From assembly GCF_900113435.1 (NCBI RefSeq), contig NZ_FOPG01000001.1, positions 744,001-808,000 on the forward strand: 64,000 bases of DNA, read 5' to 3'. Each line of letters opens with the position of its first letter. Within the stretch, counting starts at the first letter, position 1. A program made the position numbers and the translations under genes. Source of the DNA: Sulfitobacter dubius (lineage in GTDB: Bacteria > Pseudomonadota > Alphaproteobacteria > Rhodobacterales > Rhodobacteraceae). Below the pieces are notes generated by a model. That model made no database searches. It was not told the origin of the DNA and saw nothing but the letters and a program-made list of their open reading frames with translations. Shown piece after piece: positions 36,584 through 45,487 of this stretch.

Positions 36584-37228
36584 ATGGCCGAAGCGATCAA
36601 ACTCGATATCATGTCAGACCCGATCTGCCCGTGGTGCTATATCGGTAAGGCGCATCTGGACCGCGCGTTGCAGGACCATCCCAATCATCCTTTCGCCATC
36701 GAATGGCATCCGTTCCAGCTGAACCCCGAGATGCCGCGCGAAGGGATGGACCGCCGTGCGTATCTCGAAGGCAAATTCGGCGGCAAAGAAGGCGCGGTGA
36801 AAGCCTATGCGCCGGTCGTGGAACACGCTGAAAAAGCCGGGCTGAACATCAACTTCGAAGCCATGCAACGCACGCCGAACACGTTGGATGCCCACCGCCT
36901 GATCCATTGGGCCGGGATCGAAGGTCGCCAAACCGCCGCTGTCGCCGCGTTGTTCAAAGCCTATTTCGTTGACGCCCGCGACATCGGCGATGCCGAAGTG
37001 CTGGCCGACATCGCCGACAGCATCGAAATGGACGCCGCCGTGGTCACCCGGCTGCTAAAGTCCGATGTCGACACCCAAGACATCCGCGACCGCGATGCCC
37101 ATAGCCGCAAGATGGGGGTGAACTCGGTCCCCACTTTCATCATCGCCAATGCCCATGCCGTACCCGGTGCTCAGCCGCCCGAGCTATGGGCGCAGGTCAT
37201 TGCCGACCTTACAAAGCAACAGGGCTAA
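36584..37228 (+). CDS. FrnE-like DsbA-family thioredoxin-fold protein
   Basis: A 214-residue DsbA-fold protein of the FrnE/2-hydroxychromene-2-carboxylate isomerase group. The active site CPWC (C15-C18) sits in SDPICPWCYIGK and the cis-proline loop is NSVPTFII. There is no signal peptide, so it acts in the cytoplasm, where relatives serve as disulfide oxidoreductases under stress or as glutathione-dependent isomerases. The ATG at 36584 is favoured over one 12 bases upstream. It is divergent from the XRE-cupin gene, and the 102-base gap must carry both promoters. Confidence 0.88.
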   Translation: MAEAIKLDIMSDPICPWCYIGKAHLDRALQDHPNHPFAIEWHPFQLNPEMPREGMDRRAYLEGKFGGKEGAVKAYAPVVEHAEKAGLNINFEAMQRTPNTLDAHRLIHWAGIEGRQTAAVAALFKAYFVDARDIGDAEVLADIADSIEMDAAVVTRLLKSDVDTQDIRDRDAHSRKMGVNSVPTFIIANAHAVPGAQPPELWAQVIADLTKQQG

Positions 37229-37255
37229 ACAAGCGCGCAATCATTGCGAAGTTAA

Positions 37256-37278
37256 GCGTTCTCGACTATCGAGAACGC
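37256..37278. repeat. Perfect inverted repeat upstream of the MFS exporter gene
   Basis: GCGTTCTCG and CGAGAACGC form a 9-bp perfect dyad around ACTAT. No T run follows on either strand, which argues against a simple terminator for the FrnE-like gene. It lies 70-92 bases upstream of the exporter start, so it could be an operator. It does not match the direct-repeat LexA box. Confidence 0.6.
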
Positions 37279-37347
37279 AACCAAAAGTTATTCCCTGAAG
37301 CTCCCCCGCGTTGACCTGTCCGCGAGGGTCAACCGCCGGAGCGCCGC

Positions 37348-38580
37348 GTGACCACTGAAAACCCAAAATTCGCCATGGGCCGGATCGAATTCATCGGCCT
37401 TATCGCGATGATGTTCGCCACGATCGCTTTTTCCATCGACGCGATGCTGCCCGCCCTGCCAGAGATCGCCGCAGAACTCTCTCCAGAGCTCGCTCATCGC
37501 GCACCGCTGATCTTGACGGCCTTTGTACTGGGCATGGGGCTTGGCACTTTCTTTAGCGGGCCATTGTCCGACGCCTTTGGCCGCCGCAACGTGGTCTTTG
37601 GCGGTGCGGCACTCTATTCGCTGTCGGCCTTTGTAGCATGGATGAGCAACTCGCTCGAAGTCATGCTGGTGGCGCGGGTGTTCCAAGGGCTCGGTGCATC
37701 TGGCCCCCGCGTGGTAGCTGTGGCGATCATCCGCGACCTTTACGAGGGACGTGAGATGGCCCGGATCATGTCGGTTGTAATGATGGTATTTGCGCTCGTG
37801 CCTGCCCTTGCACCGATGCTGGGCGCGGGGATCATCTTTGCCGCAGGTTGGCGCGCGATCTTTATCGCCTTCATGGCATTCTCAATCATTTCTGTGATCT
37901 GGATGGGGCTGCGCCTGCCCGAAACCCTGCCGCGGGAAAACCGCCGTCCGCTGCGGGTGAGGCTGATGATGAGCGCCGTGCGCGAATTGTTGACCCACCC
38001 TACGGTGCGTTTGTCGATCCTCGTGCAATCGCTGGCCTTGGCGATGCTGTTTTCGATGCTGATGCTGGTGCAACCAATCTATGACAGCGTCTATGGGCGC
38101 GGCGATAGCTTTCCGCTGTGGTTCGGTGGCATCGCCGTCGTGGCCGCCAGCGCCAGCCTGATCAACGCGCTGCTGGTCGTGCGCTATGGCATGCGGCGGC
38201 TTGTGACCATCGCACTGGGCGCGCAGATCATCCTGTCGGGGGTCATGTATTTTGCAAATCTCGGGGCCCTGCCCGACCCTTACGGCTTTGCCGCCTTTGT
38301 CTTTTTCCAAACCTGCTTGTTTTTCCAGGCGGGCCTGACGCTGGGCAACCTGAACGCCATCGCGATGGAGCCGATGGGCCATATCGCGGGTATGGCGGCC
38401 TCCATCGTGGGGGCAATTTCCACGGTGCTGGCCGCCCTCATTGCCTCCCCCGTGGGGCTGATGTTTGACGGGACGACCAAGCCGCTGGCGTTGGCGATGC
38501 TGTTTATGGCAATCGTCGCTTATGCGCTGATGCTCTACATGGGGCGGGTGGAAAATCGGCAGCCGGCAGCGGCGGAATAA
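37348..38580 (+). CDS. Bcr/CflA-type MFS multidrug exporter
   Basis: A 410-residue inner-membrane transporter with twelve predicted helices. The MFS motif A appears as GPLSDAFGRR in the first cytoplasmic loop. The antiporter-type region around RVFQGLGASGPRVVAVAIIRDLYEG is characteristic of Bcr/CflA proteins, which expel drugs such as bicyclomycin or florfenicol in exchange for protons. The substrate here is unknown. The start is GTG at 37348 with CCGGAG about 7 bases upstream. It ends 17 bases before the convergent mfd stop. Confidence 0.88.
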   Translation: MTTENPKFAMGRIEFIGLIAMMFATIAFSIDAMLPALPEIAAELSPELAHRAPLILTAFVLGMGLGTFFSGPLSDAFGRRNVVFGGAALYSLSAFVAWMSNSLEVMLVARVFQGLGASGPRVVAVAIIRDLYEGREMARIMSVVMMVFALVPALAPMLGAGIIFAAGWRAIFIAFMAFSIISVIWMGLRLPETLPRENRRPLRVRLMMSAVRELLTHPTVRLSILVQSLALAMLFSMLMLVQPIYDSVYGRGDSFPLWFGGIAVVAASASLINALLVVRYGMRRLVTIALGAQIILSGVMYFANLGALPDPYGFAAFVFFQTCLFFQAGLTLGNLNAIAMEPMGHIAGMAASIVGAISTVLAALIASPVGLMFDGTTKPLALAMLFMAIVAYALMLYMGRVENRQPAAAE

Positions 38581-38597
38581 CCGCCGCCCCATCGGGT

Positions 38598-41500
38598 TTA
38601 GCCCTTGGCTTTTGCCTTCTTCGCAAGCTTTTCCTTGGCGATCACATGTTCGGCAAGGTCACGCGCGATGGCAAAGGCACCTTTGATCTTATCGGCATCC
38701 GATTTCCAATCGCGGCGCACGACGATCTTGTTGTCCTTGACCTTGGCAAGCCCACGCTGGTCCTGAATAAATTGCACCAGCCCTTCGGGTGAAGCGAATT
38801 TGTCATTGTGGAACTGGATCGTCGCCCCTTTGGGCCCGCCGTCAAGCTTTGCAATCCCGGCGCGTTTGCACATCGCCTTGATCCGCACGACGAGCATCAG
38901 CGTGTTGACCTCTTTCGGCAGCTTGCCGAAACGGTCGATCAACTCGGCGGCAAAACCTTCAAGTTCCACCTTGGTCGACAATTCGCTAAGGCGGCGGTAG
39001 AGGCCCAAACGCACATCCAGATCAGGCACATAATCTTCGGGGATCAGCACCGGCACGCCAAGGTTGATCTGCGGCGCCCATTGCTCGTCGGCCTCACTGA
39101 GGCCCTCCATCTCGCCCGCTTTGATCTTGGCAATCGCCTCTTCCAGCATCGATTGGTAAAGCTCGAACCCCACATCGCGCATCTGGCCGGATTGCTCTTC
39201 GCCCAGCAGGTTGCCTGCCCCACGAATATCAAGGTCTTGGCTGGCCAATGTGAAGCCCGCGCCAAGCGTATCAAGACTGCCCAGGACCCGCAGGCGTTTC
39301 TGCGCGGTATCCGTCAGTTTTGCGCGCGGCTTGGTGGTGAGATACGCATAGGCGCGGGTCTTCGAGCGGCCCACGCGGCCCCTGATCTGGTATAGCTGTG
39401 CGAGGCCAAACATGTCGGCCCGGTGCACGATCATCGTGTTGGCAGTGGGAATATCGAGGCCGGATTCAACAATCGTCGTTGCTAGAAGAATGTCGAACTT
39501 GCCATCGTAAAAGGCGTTCATCCGATCATCCAACTCGCCCGGTGCCATCTGCCCATGGGCGACCACATAGGAAAGTTCGGGCAGTTGGGCCTGCAAGAAA
39601 TCCTCTATCTCGCGCAGATCGCTCAGGCGGGGCACCACATAGAAACTCTGCCCGCCCCGGTAATGCTCGCGCAGCAGCGCCTCGCGGATCGTCACCGCGT
39701 CAAACTCGCTGACGTAGGTGCGGATCGAAAGGCGGTCGACGGGCGGTGTGCCGATTACCGACAGATCACGCACCCCGGTCAGGGACAATTGCAGCGTGCG
39801 CGGGATCGGCGTGGCCGTCAGTGTCAGCACATGGATATCGGTCCGCAGTGATTTCAGCCGTTCCTTGTGGGTCACGCCGAAATGTTGCTCTTCGTCGATC
39901 ACCAGCAGGCCGAGGTCTTTGAACCGGATGCCCTTGGCCAGTAGAGCATGCGTACCGATGACAATATCGACCGTGCCCTTGGCCATCCCATCGCGCGTCG
40001 CCGCGGCCTCTTTGGCCGAGACGAAGCGGCTCAGTTGGCGCACTTCTATCGGGAAACCGCGAAAACGTTCCGCAAAGCTTTTGTAGTGCTGCCGCGCCAA
40101 CAGCGTTGTCGGCGCGATCACCGCGACCTGAACACCCGACATCGCCGCAACAAAAGCCGCCCGCATGGCGACTTCGGTCTTACCAAAGCCGACATCGCCG
40201 CAAACCAGACGGTCCATCGGATTTCCAGAGGTCAGATCATCCACCACGTCGCCAATGGCGCGCAGCTGATCGTCGGTCTCTGTATAAGGGAACCGGGCCG
40301 AGAATGCGTCCCACATGCCGGGCGGCGGATCGAGCACCGGCGCTTTGCGCAGCGCGCGTTCGGCAGCGATACGGATCAGCTTATCTGCCATCTCGCGGAT
40401 GCGCTCTTTGAGCTTGGCTTTCTTAGACTGCCACGCGCCACCGCCGAGCTTATCCAGCAGACCTTCGTCGTGGCCATAACGCGACAGCAGTTCGATATTC
40501 TCAACGGGCAGATAAAGCTTTGATTGCTCGGCATATTCCAGAACGAGGCATTCATGCGCAGCACCGGCGGCGGTCACCACCTCCATCCCGTGATAGCGCC
40601 CGATGCCGTGGTCCACATGAACCACCAGATCGCCGGGGCTGAGGCTTTGCGCCTCGGTCAGGAAATTCTCGGCCCGGCGCTTGCGTTTCGGCGCACGGAT
40701 CAATCGGTCGCCCAGCACGTCCTGCTCGGAAATCACCGTCATCCCCGGCGCTTCAAAGCCGTGCTCCAACGCCCAAACGGCCAGATGCAGCCCGCGTTTA
40801 CCGATCCGCGTGGCATCAGTGACCGGGATCGCTTCGGCCAACCCTTCGTCTTCTATCAGCCCCGTCAGGCGTTCGCGTGCGCCTTCGGAATAGCTGGCGA
40901 CCAGCACCGGCCCCACTTCAAGATTTGCTTTAATATGCGCAGCCAAAGCACCGAAAAGGCTGACCGATTCCTGCTGACGTTCGGGCGAAAAGTTGCGCCC
41001 GATCCGCGCACCTGCGTCCAACACGCCCGGCCCAGTGGGCTGCGGCAACGGGTTGAACTGGATTACCCGTTTCCCAATCAACGCCTCGTTCCAAGCGTCG
41101 TCGGTTAGATATAGTCCTTCGGGCGGCGCGGGTTTATAAACGCTGTCCATTTTGGAGCGCGTTTTCATCGCCAGTTGACGCGTCTCATATTGGTCGGCAA
41201 TCGTATCCCACCGCGCGAGGCGCATGGGCGTCAGTTGATCGTCCAGCGTTATCGTGGCCTTCGGCAGATATGCAAAGAGCGTTTCGAGATTGTCGTGGAA
41301 AAACGACAACCAATGTTCCGCGCCTTGATGTTTGCGGCCCGCACTGATCGCCTCATAAAGTGGATCATCGGTGCCCGCCGCGCCGAACTCAATGCGGTAG
41401 TTCTGCCGGAAACGGGTAATCGCCGCCTCGTCGAGAATGACCTCGCTGACCGGGGCCAGCTCCACCAGATCAAGCTTTTCCGTGGTGCGCTGCGTCGCCG

Positions 41501-42068
41501 GGTCAAACCGCCGCGCGCCGTCCAGCACATCCCCAAAGAGATCGAGCCGCACCGGGCCAAGATCGCCTGGCGGGTAGATGTCGATGATCCCGCCCCGCAC
41601 CGCGTAATCGCCCGGCTCCATCACCGTCGGGCTTTGCACGAATCCCATACGCACCAAAAATTCGCGCAACGCTTTTTCGTCAATCCGGCTGCCGACACGT
41701 GCCGCGAAGGCGGCATCGCGCAGGGTGTCCCGCGCGGGGATGCGTTGGCTGGCTGCGTTCAGCGTGGTCAGCAAAACAAACTGATCCGGCATCCCATGCA
41801 CCAGCGCCGCCAAGGTCGCCATGCGCTGCGCAGAGATATCCGCATTGGGCGACACACGGTCATAGGGCAGGCAATCCCAGCTTGGGAAGGTGAACACCGG
41901 CATATCAGGCGCATAAAAGCGCAGCGCGGCCTGCATCGCGGCCATACGCTTGTCATCGCGCGCCACATGGGCCACCGGCTGGCCGCCCTTAGCGATTTCA
42001 TCAAGGATGGCGCGGGCATCAAAGCCTTCGGGAACGCCGGAGAGGGTGATATTGCGCGGATCGTTCAT
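38598..42068 (-). CDS. mfd: Transcription-repair coupling factor
   Basis: Mfd removes RNA polymerase stalled at DNA lesions and recruits UvrAB. The 1156-residue product is full length. It has a UvrB-like N-terminal module, an RNA-polymerase-interacting domain with VVHVDHGIGRYHGME, and an RecG-like translocase with Walker A GDVGFGKTE, the DEEQ box in VIDEEQHFGV and the TATPIPRTL motif III. QIRGRVGRS is motif VI. A C-terminal UvrA-binding domain closes it. It is followed by nothing on the same strand until the next gene cluster, and preceded by a small membrane-protein gene 31 bases away that may share its transcript. No LexA box is visible upstream. Confidence 0.98.
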   Translation of the reverse strand: MNDPRNITLSGVPEGFDARAILDEIAKGGQPVAHVARDDKRMAAMQAALRFYAPDMPVFTFPSWDCLPYDRVSPNADISAQRMATLAALVHGMPDQFVLLTTLNAASQRIPARDTLRDAAFAARVGSRIDEKALREFLVRMGFVQSPTVMEPGDYAVRGGIIDIYPPGDLGPVRLDLFGDVLDGARRFDPATQRTTEKLDLVELAPVSEVILDEAAITRFRQNYRIEFGAAGTDDPLYEAISAGRKHQGAEHWLSFFHDNLETLFAYLPKATITLDDQLTPMRLARWDTIADQYETRQLAMKTRSKMDSVYKPAPPEGLYLTDDAWNEALIGKRVIQFNPLPQPTGPGVLDAGARIGRNFSPERQQESVSLFGALAAHIKANLEVGPVLVASYSEGARERLTGLIEDEGLAEAIPVTDATRIGKRGLHLAVWALEHGFEAPGMTVISEQDVLGDRLIRAPKRKRRAENFLTEAQSLSPGDLVVHVDHGIGRYHGMEVVTAAGAAHECLVLEYAEQSKLYLPVENIELLSRYGHDEGLLDKLGGGAWQSKKAKLKERIREMADKLIRIAAERALRKAPVLDPPPGMWDAFSARFPYTETDDQLRAIGDVVDDLTSGNPMDRLVCGDVGFGKTEVAMRAAFVAAMSGVQVAVIAPTTLLARQHYKSFAERFRGFPIEVRQLSRFVSAKEAAATRDGMAKGTVDIVIGTHALLAKGIRFKDLGLLVIDEEQHFGVTHKERLKSLRTDIHVLTLTATPIPRTLQLSLTGVRDLSVIGTPPVDRLSIRTYVSEFDAVTIREALLREHYRGGQSFYVVPRLSDLREIEDFLQAQLPELSYVVAHGQMAPGELDDRMNAFYDGKFDILLATTIVESGLDIPTANTMIVHRADMFGLAQLYQIRGRVGRSKTRAYAYLTTKPRAKLTDTAQKRLRVLGSLDTLGAGFTLASQDLDIRGAGNLLGEEQSGQMRDVGFELYQSMLEEAIAKIKAGEMEGLSEADEQWAPQINLGVPVLIPEDYVPDLDVRLGLYRRLSELSTKVELEGFAAELIDRFGKLPKEVNTLMLVVRIKAMCKRAGIAKLDGGPKGATIQFHNDKFASPEGLVQFIQDQRGLAKVKDNKIVVRRDWKSDADKIKGAFAIARDLAEHVIAKEKLAKKAKAKG

Positions 42069-42099
42069 CGGGTCTCAATTGGGCCTGCGGCGTGGCCTG

Positions 42100-42657
42100 T
42101 CAACCCGCGAGCGGGCCAAGGTTTAGATTTTGATACATTCCCCAAAGCGCGGTCACAAAGATCGCGACCATGCCGATGATCTGGGTATAGAGGCGGTGAC
42201 GCATCAGACGTCGCTGCAACACGTCGCCGCTGGACCCTTCCATGCGTATCAGCCGCGCGGTCGACAAGCTCAGCAGCCCAACCAAAGACATGGGAAAACC
42301 CAGCAGAAGCAAGGCCTGCGCAAATTCGATGTCATAGACAAAGCCCAAAAGGACCAAGGTGGTCAGCACAAAGAACCCCAGCCCCAGCATCCAAAGCCCT
42401 GAAACTTGGGAGATATAGAGCAAACGGTTCACATTGATCCGCACCATGTCTTCAAGGTCGGCCTGCGCCTCGCCCCCATAACGTCGGGCGCGCAGCACCA
42501 TGTCAAAGGGCACGCCCAGCACCCAATGACTTGCGGTCGACCACATCACCGCCAGAGCGATCCAGAACCAAAGGTTCGAGAAAGAGCGCATGTCGATCAT
42601 TTCGAAAAGGGTCTGATACCAGTCCAAGGCGTGCTCGTCCGAAATTAAAGTTCGCAT
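42100..42657 (-). CDS. Uncharacterised four-helix membrane protein
   Basis: A 185-residue protein with four predicted membrane helices (about 27-48, 87-110, 113-135 and 158-178) and a cytoplasmic loop rich in charged residues (RARRYGGEAQADLEDMVRINVNRLL). I do not recognise a characterised family; as I recall, relatives in Rhodobacteraceae sometimes carry a SufBCD-related label, but nothing here supports that. The ATG at 42657 lacks a good ribosome-binding site. A TTG at 42624, with GGACGAG upstream and giving MDWYQTLFEMIDMRS, is an alternative start. It is divergent from hemB and upstream of mfd on the same strand. Confidence 0.65.
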   Translation of the reverse strand: MRTLISDEHALDWYQTLFEMIDMRSFSNLWFWIALAVMWSTASHWVLGVPFDMVLRARRYGGEAQADLEDMVRINVNRLLYISQVSGLWMLGLGFFVLTTLVLLGFVYDIEFAQALLLLGFPMSLVGLLSLSTARLIRMEGSSGDVLQRRLMRHRLYTQIIGMVAIFVTALWGMYQNLNLGPLAG

Positions 42658-42746
42658 CTCTTAGCTGTCCGGCGCGGCGATTCATAGGGTTGAGACGTTC
42701 AAAAATACATGGCAAGCCCCTGCCAAGCCATTCTGAGGTAATTTTG

Positions 42747-43751
42747 ATGCAACCCGTCCACGCCCCCTTCCCCGCCACGCGCCTGCGCCGCACCCGCGCC
42801 AACGCCGGTATCCGCGCGTTGGTGCGCGAGAATGACCTGCAACTGGGCGATCTGATCTGGCCGGTTTTCGTGCGCGAAGGCGACGGCGTGGAAGAGCCGA
42901 TCCCCTCCATGCCCGGGGTCATGCGCCGCTCGGTCGACAAGCTGGTCGCGGCGGTGCGCGAGGCGGCGGAACTGGGCATCGGCACGGTCTGCGTCTTTCC
43001 CTATACCGGCCCCGAAGACAGGACCGAAGACTGCGCCCGCGCATGGGATCCGCAAAACGCCACCAACCGCGCCATCACGGCGATCAAAGAGGCGGTGCCG
43101 CAGATGGTGGTGATGACCGATGTGGCGCTGGACACCTATAACATCAACGGCCACGACGGTTTTGTCGAAGACGGCATCATCGTGAATGACCGCACGGTTG
43201 AGGCGCTGGTCAAGATGGCCTTGGCGCAAGCCGAAGCGGGGGCGGATATCATCGGACCGTCGGATATGATGGATGGTCGCATCGGCGCGATCCGCGACGC
43301 TCTTGAGGCCGCCGGGCATCACGATGTGATGATCCTGAGCTATGCTGCCAAATACGCCAGCGCCTTTTACGGCCCGTTCCGCGATGCCGTGGGTGCCTCC
43401 TCGGCACTCACAGGCGATAAGAAAACCTATCAGATGGATCCCGCCAACAGCGACGAAGCGCTCCGCCTAGTGGCACGCGACCTCTCGGAAGGCGCGGATA
43501 TGGTCATGGTCAAACCCGGCATGCCTTATCTGGACATATGCCGCCGTGTGAAAGACGCCTTTGGCGCACCGACCTTCGCCTATCAGGTCTCGGGCGAATA
43601 CAGCATGATCCGGGGCGCGGCTGACCAAGGGTGGATCGACGGCGAACGCGCAATGATGGAGAGCCTTCTGGCCTTCAAACGCGCGGGCTGTGATGGGGTG
43701 CTGACCTACTTTGCCCCCGATGTTGCCCGGCTATTGGCCAAAAGCGCGTGA
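42747..43751 (+). CDS. hemB: Delta-aminolevulinic acid dehydratase (porphobilinogen synthase)
   Basis: HemB condenses two 5-aminolevulinate molecules to porphobilinogen, early in heme, bacteriochlorophyll and cobalamin synthesis. The 334-residue product has the two active-site lysines, K202 (in YAAKYASAFYGPFRD) and K256 (in MVKPGMPYLD). The metal site reads TDVALDTYNINGHDG, so the three zinc cysteines of other enzymes are replaced by Ala127, Asp129 and Asp137. It is therefore a magnesium-type enzyme of the Pseudomonas/Rhodobacter kind. The ATG at 42747 has GAGG 9 bases upstream; the open frame further upstream is antisense to the neighbouring gene and not part of hemB. Confidence 0.96.
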   Translation: MQPVHAPFPATRLRRTRANAGIRALVRENDLQLGDLIWPVFVREGDGVEEPIPSMPGVMRRSVDKLVAAVREAAELGIGTVCVFPYTGPEDRTEDCARAWDPQNATNRAITAIKEAVPQMVVMTDVALDTYNINGHDGFVEDGIIVNDRTVEALVKMALAQAEAGADIIGPSDMMDGRIGAIRDALEAAGHHDVMILSYAAKYASAFYGPFRDAVGASSALTGDKKTYQMDPANSDEALRLVARDLSEGADMVMVKPGMPYLDICRRVKDAFGAPTFAYQVSGEYSMIRGAADQGWIDGERAMMESLLAFKRAGCDGVLTYFAPDVARLLAKSA

Positions 43752-43875
43752 CCTAAGGGCGTAAATCTGCGCAAAGGGACCAATCAACATGACAAAGCGC
43801 GTGATTATGCGTAATCTCCGCTCAAGTCGGGAAAACCGGCAGCAGGCAAACGATCTTAATATACAGGCAGATAAC

Positions 43876-44442
43876 ATGAGCAATCGAACATACAATCGGC
43901 GCATTGTGACCTTGGGCGCCCTTTCGGCGCTTGGCGTGACGGCGGCATGCGGCAATGGCGTGGGCGGGCGTGGCAGCGCCATGATCGACGCGCGCGTCGA
44001 CGCAACACTGGCCGAAATGTACCGCGGCTATCCCAACACACGACAGCTGGCCGAAAAGGCCAATGGCATGCTGGTCATGCCGCTGGTCACCGAAGCGGGC
44101 CTAGGCTTTGGCGGTGCCTACGGGCGCGGCGCGCTGCGCGTCAACGACGTGACAGTGGACTACTATTCGGTGACCAAAGCTTCGGGCGGTTTGCAGATCG
44201 GCGCCCAGCAATATGCGCATGTGCTGTTCTTTATGACCGAGCCTGCTTTGCGCGAATTCCGCAGCTCGCCGGGTTGGGCCGCTGGCGCCGGTTTGGAATA
44301 TGTGATTTCCGATAAGGGCGACAGCGTAAGCGCCGATACCACAACCGTCATGGCCCCAGTGCTGGCGGCGGTCTTTGGCCGCGCGGGCCTGCGCCTTGGC
44401 GCCACGCTGGAAGGTACGAAATACACGCGGATCATTCCCTAA
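43876..44442 (+). CDS. SYLF (Ysc84-like) domain lipoprotein
   Basis: A 188-residue product made of a lipoprotein-type signal (basic start, hydrophobic stretch, TAAC near residue 20) and a SYLF/Ysc84 domain, containing KANGMLVMPLVTEAGLGFGGAYGRGAL (residues about 55-81). SYLF proteins bind phospholipids; bacterial roles are poorly known. The lipobox is imperfect, so lipidation is likely but not sure. I prefer the ATG at 43876, which puts the signal at the N-terminus; an ATG at 43789 with AAGGGA upstream would add 29 polar residues. It follows hemB on the same strand and is closed by a strong terminator. Confidence 0.78.
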   Translation: MSNRTYNRRIVTLGALSALGVTAACGNGVGGRGSAMIDARVDATLAEMYRGYPNTRQLAEKANGMLVMPLVTEAGLGFGGAYGRGALRVNDVTVDYYSVTKASGGLQIGAQQYAHVLFFMTEPALREFRSSPGWAAGAGLEYVISDKGDSVSADTTTVMAPVLAAVFGRAGLRLGATLEGTKYTRIIP

Positions 44443-44466
44443 CGCAGGGTCGACCGATGGTCTTTG

Positions 44467-44508
44467 AAGGGCAGCGCCAGTTTTACCCGGCGCTGCCCTT
44501 TCTCTTTT
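44467..44508 (+). terminator. Rho-independent terminator after the SYLF gene
   Basis: A 12-bp stem (AAGGGCAGCGCC at 44467-44478 with its complement at 44489-44500) is followed by TCTCTTTT. The gene on the other strand converges here, and the hairpin may serve both directions. Confidence 0.88.
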
Positions 44509-44518
44509 GCCGTTTGGC

Positions 44519-45391
44519 TTAGCCCATAGCGCGCAGGCGTTTGATCAGGCTTGACGTATCCCAACGCCCCCCGCCTTGCTTTTGCACGTCTTTATAGAAC
44601 TGATCGACGAGTGCCGTGACCGGAAGGCTCGCCCCCGTCTCATCCGCCGTGTCCAGACAGATACCCAGATCCTTGCGCATCCAATCCACCGCGAAACCGT
44701 GATTGAACTCATCGTCCAGCATGGTCTCATAGCGGTTCGCCATCTGCCATGACCCAGCGGCACCTTGGCTGATGACCTCAACCACCGCGCGGCCATCGAG
44801 GCCCGCTTTCTCGGCGAAATGCAGTGCCTCAGAGAGGCCCTGCACCAGCCCGGCGATGGCGATCTGGTTGCACATCTTGGTCATCTGTCCCGCGCCGCTG
44901 TCACCAATGCGGCGGCAAATCTTGGAATAGACCTCCATGATCGGCAGCGCCCGGTCAAAGGCGCCCTCATCTCCGCCACACATGATCGACAATTGGCCGT
45001 TTTCCGCTCCTGCCTGACCGCCCGAAATCGGCGCGTCGACAAAGCTCACCTGCGCGTCATCGGCAGCGGCATAAAGTTCGCGCGTGACCGCCGCTGAAAC
45101 GGTCGTGTGATCGACAAAGATCGCCCCCGCCGTCATGCCGCCAAAGGCCCCGTCCTCTCCCAGACAGACCGAGCGCAGGTCATCGTCATTGCCAACGCAG
45201 GCAATCACGAAATCCGCATCCTTTGCCGCCGCGTGCGGGGTCTTGGCCATGGCGCCGCCATAGGTTTTCACCCAGTCTTCGGCCTTGGCTTCGGTGCGGT
45301 TATAGACGGTCACTTCGTGGCCGGCTTTTTGCAGATGCCCCGCCATCGGAGCCCCCATGACCCCCAGTCCCAAAAACGCGAGCTTTGCCAT
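44519..45391 (-). CDS. NAD(P)-dependent beta-hydroxyacid dehydrogenase (3-hydroxyisobutyrate dehydrogenase family)
   Basis: A 290-residue member of the family holding 3-hydroxyisobutyrate dehydrogenase and tartronate semialdehyde reductase. The N-terminal Rossmann loop is GLGVMGAPMAGHL. The substrate signature FVDAPISGGQAGAENGQLSIMCGG is at about 115-138, and the catalytic lysine lies in GAGQMTKMCNQ. Substrate specificity cannot be read with certainty; valine catabolism and glyoxylate-derived tartronate semialdehyde are both possible. It stands as a single gene between two convergent or divergent neighbours. Confidence 0.86.
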   Translation of the reverse strand: MAKLAFLGLGVMGAPMAGHLQKAGHEVTVYNRTEAKAEDWVKTYGGAMAKTPHAAAKDADFVIACVGNDDDLRSVCLGEDGAFGGMTAGAIFVDHTTVSAAVTRELYAAADDAQVSFVDAPISGGQAGAENGQLSIMCGGDEGAFDRALPIMEVYSKICRRIGDSGAGQMTKMCNQIAIAGLVQGLSEALHFAEKAGLDGRAVVEVISQGAAGSWQMANRYETMLDDEFNHGFAVDWMRKDLGICLDTADETGASLPVTALVDQFYKDVQKQGGGRWDTSSLIKRLRAMG

Positions 45392-45487
45392 GTGCTTTTC
45401 CTTATCATTCAGTTGCGTTATTCCCTGTCACAACACCTACCACCCTGCGCGCTCCGGTCAATCTGCGCGCCAGCTGAGGATCTCCCG

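Noticed and set aside
37256-37278. Second LexA box in the inverted repeat
   Set aside because: It is GTTC-N11-GAAC inverted, not the GTTC-N7-GTTC direct repeat.
41175-42179. 334-codon open frame antisense to mfd
   Set aside because: Shadow of mfd codon usage; no domain or start signal.
42531-42746. N-terminal extension of hemB
   Set aside because: Antisense to the membrane-protein gene and rich in Arg/Ser; HemB homology begins at 42747.
45107-45487. Long N-terminal extension of the penicillin acylase frame
   Set aside because: It is antisense to the dehydrogenase gene. The ATG at 45488 has a good ribosome-binding site and is followed by the signal anchor.
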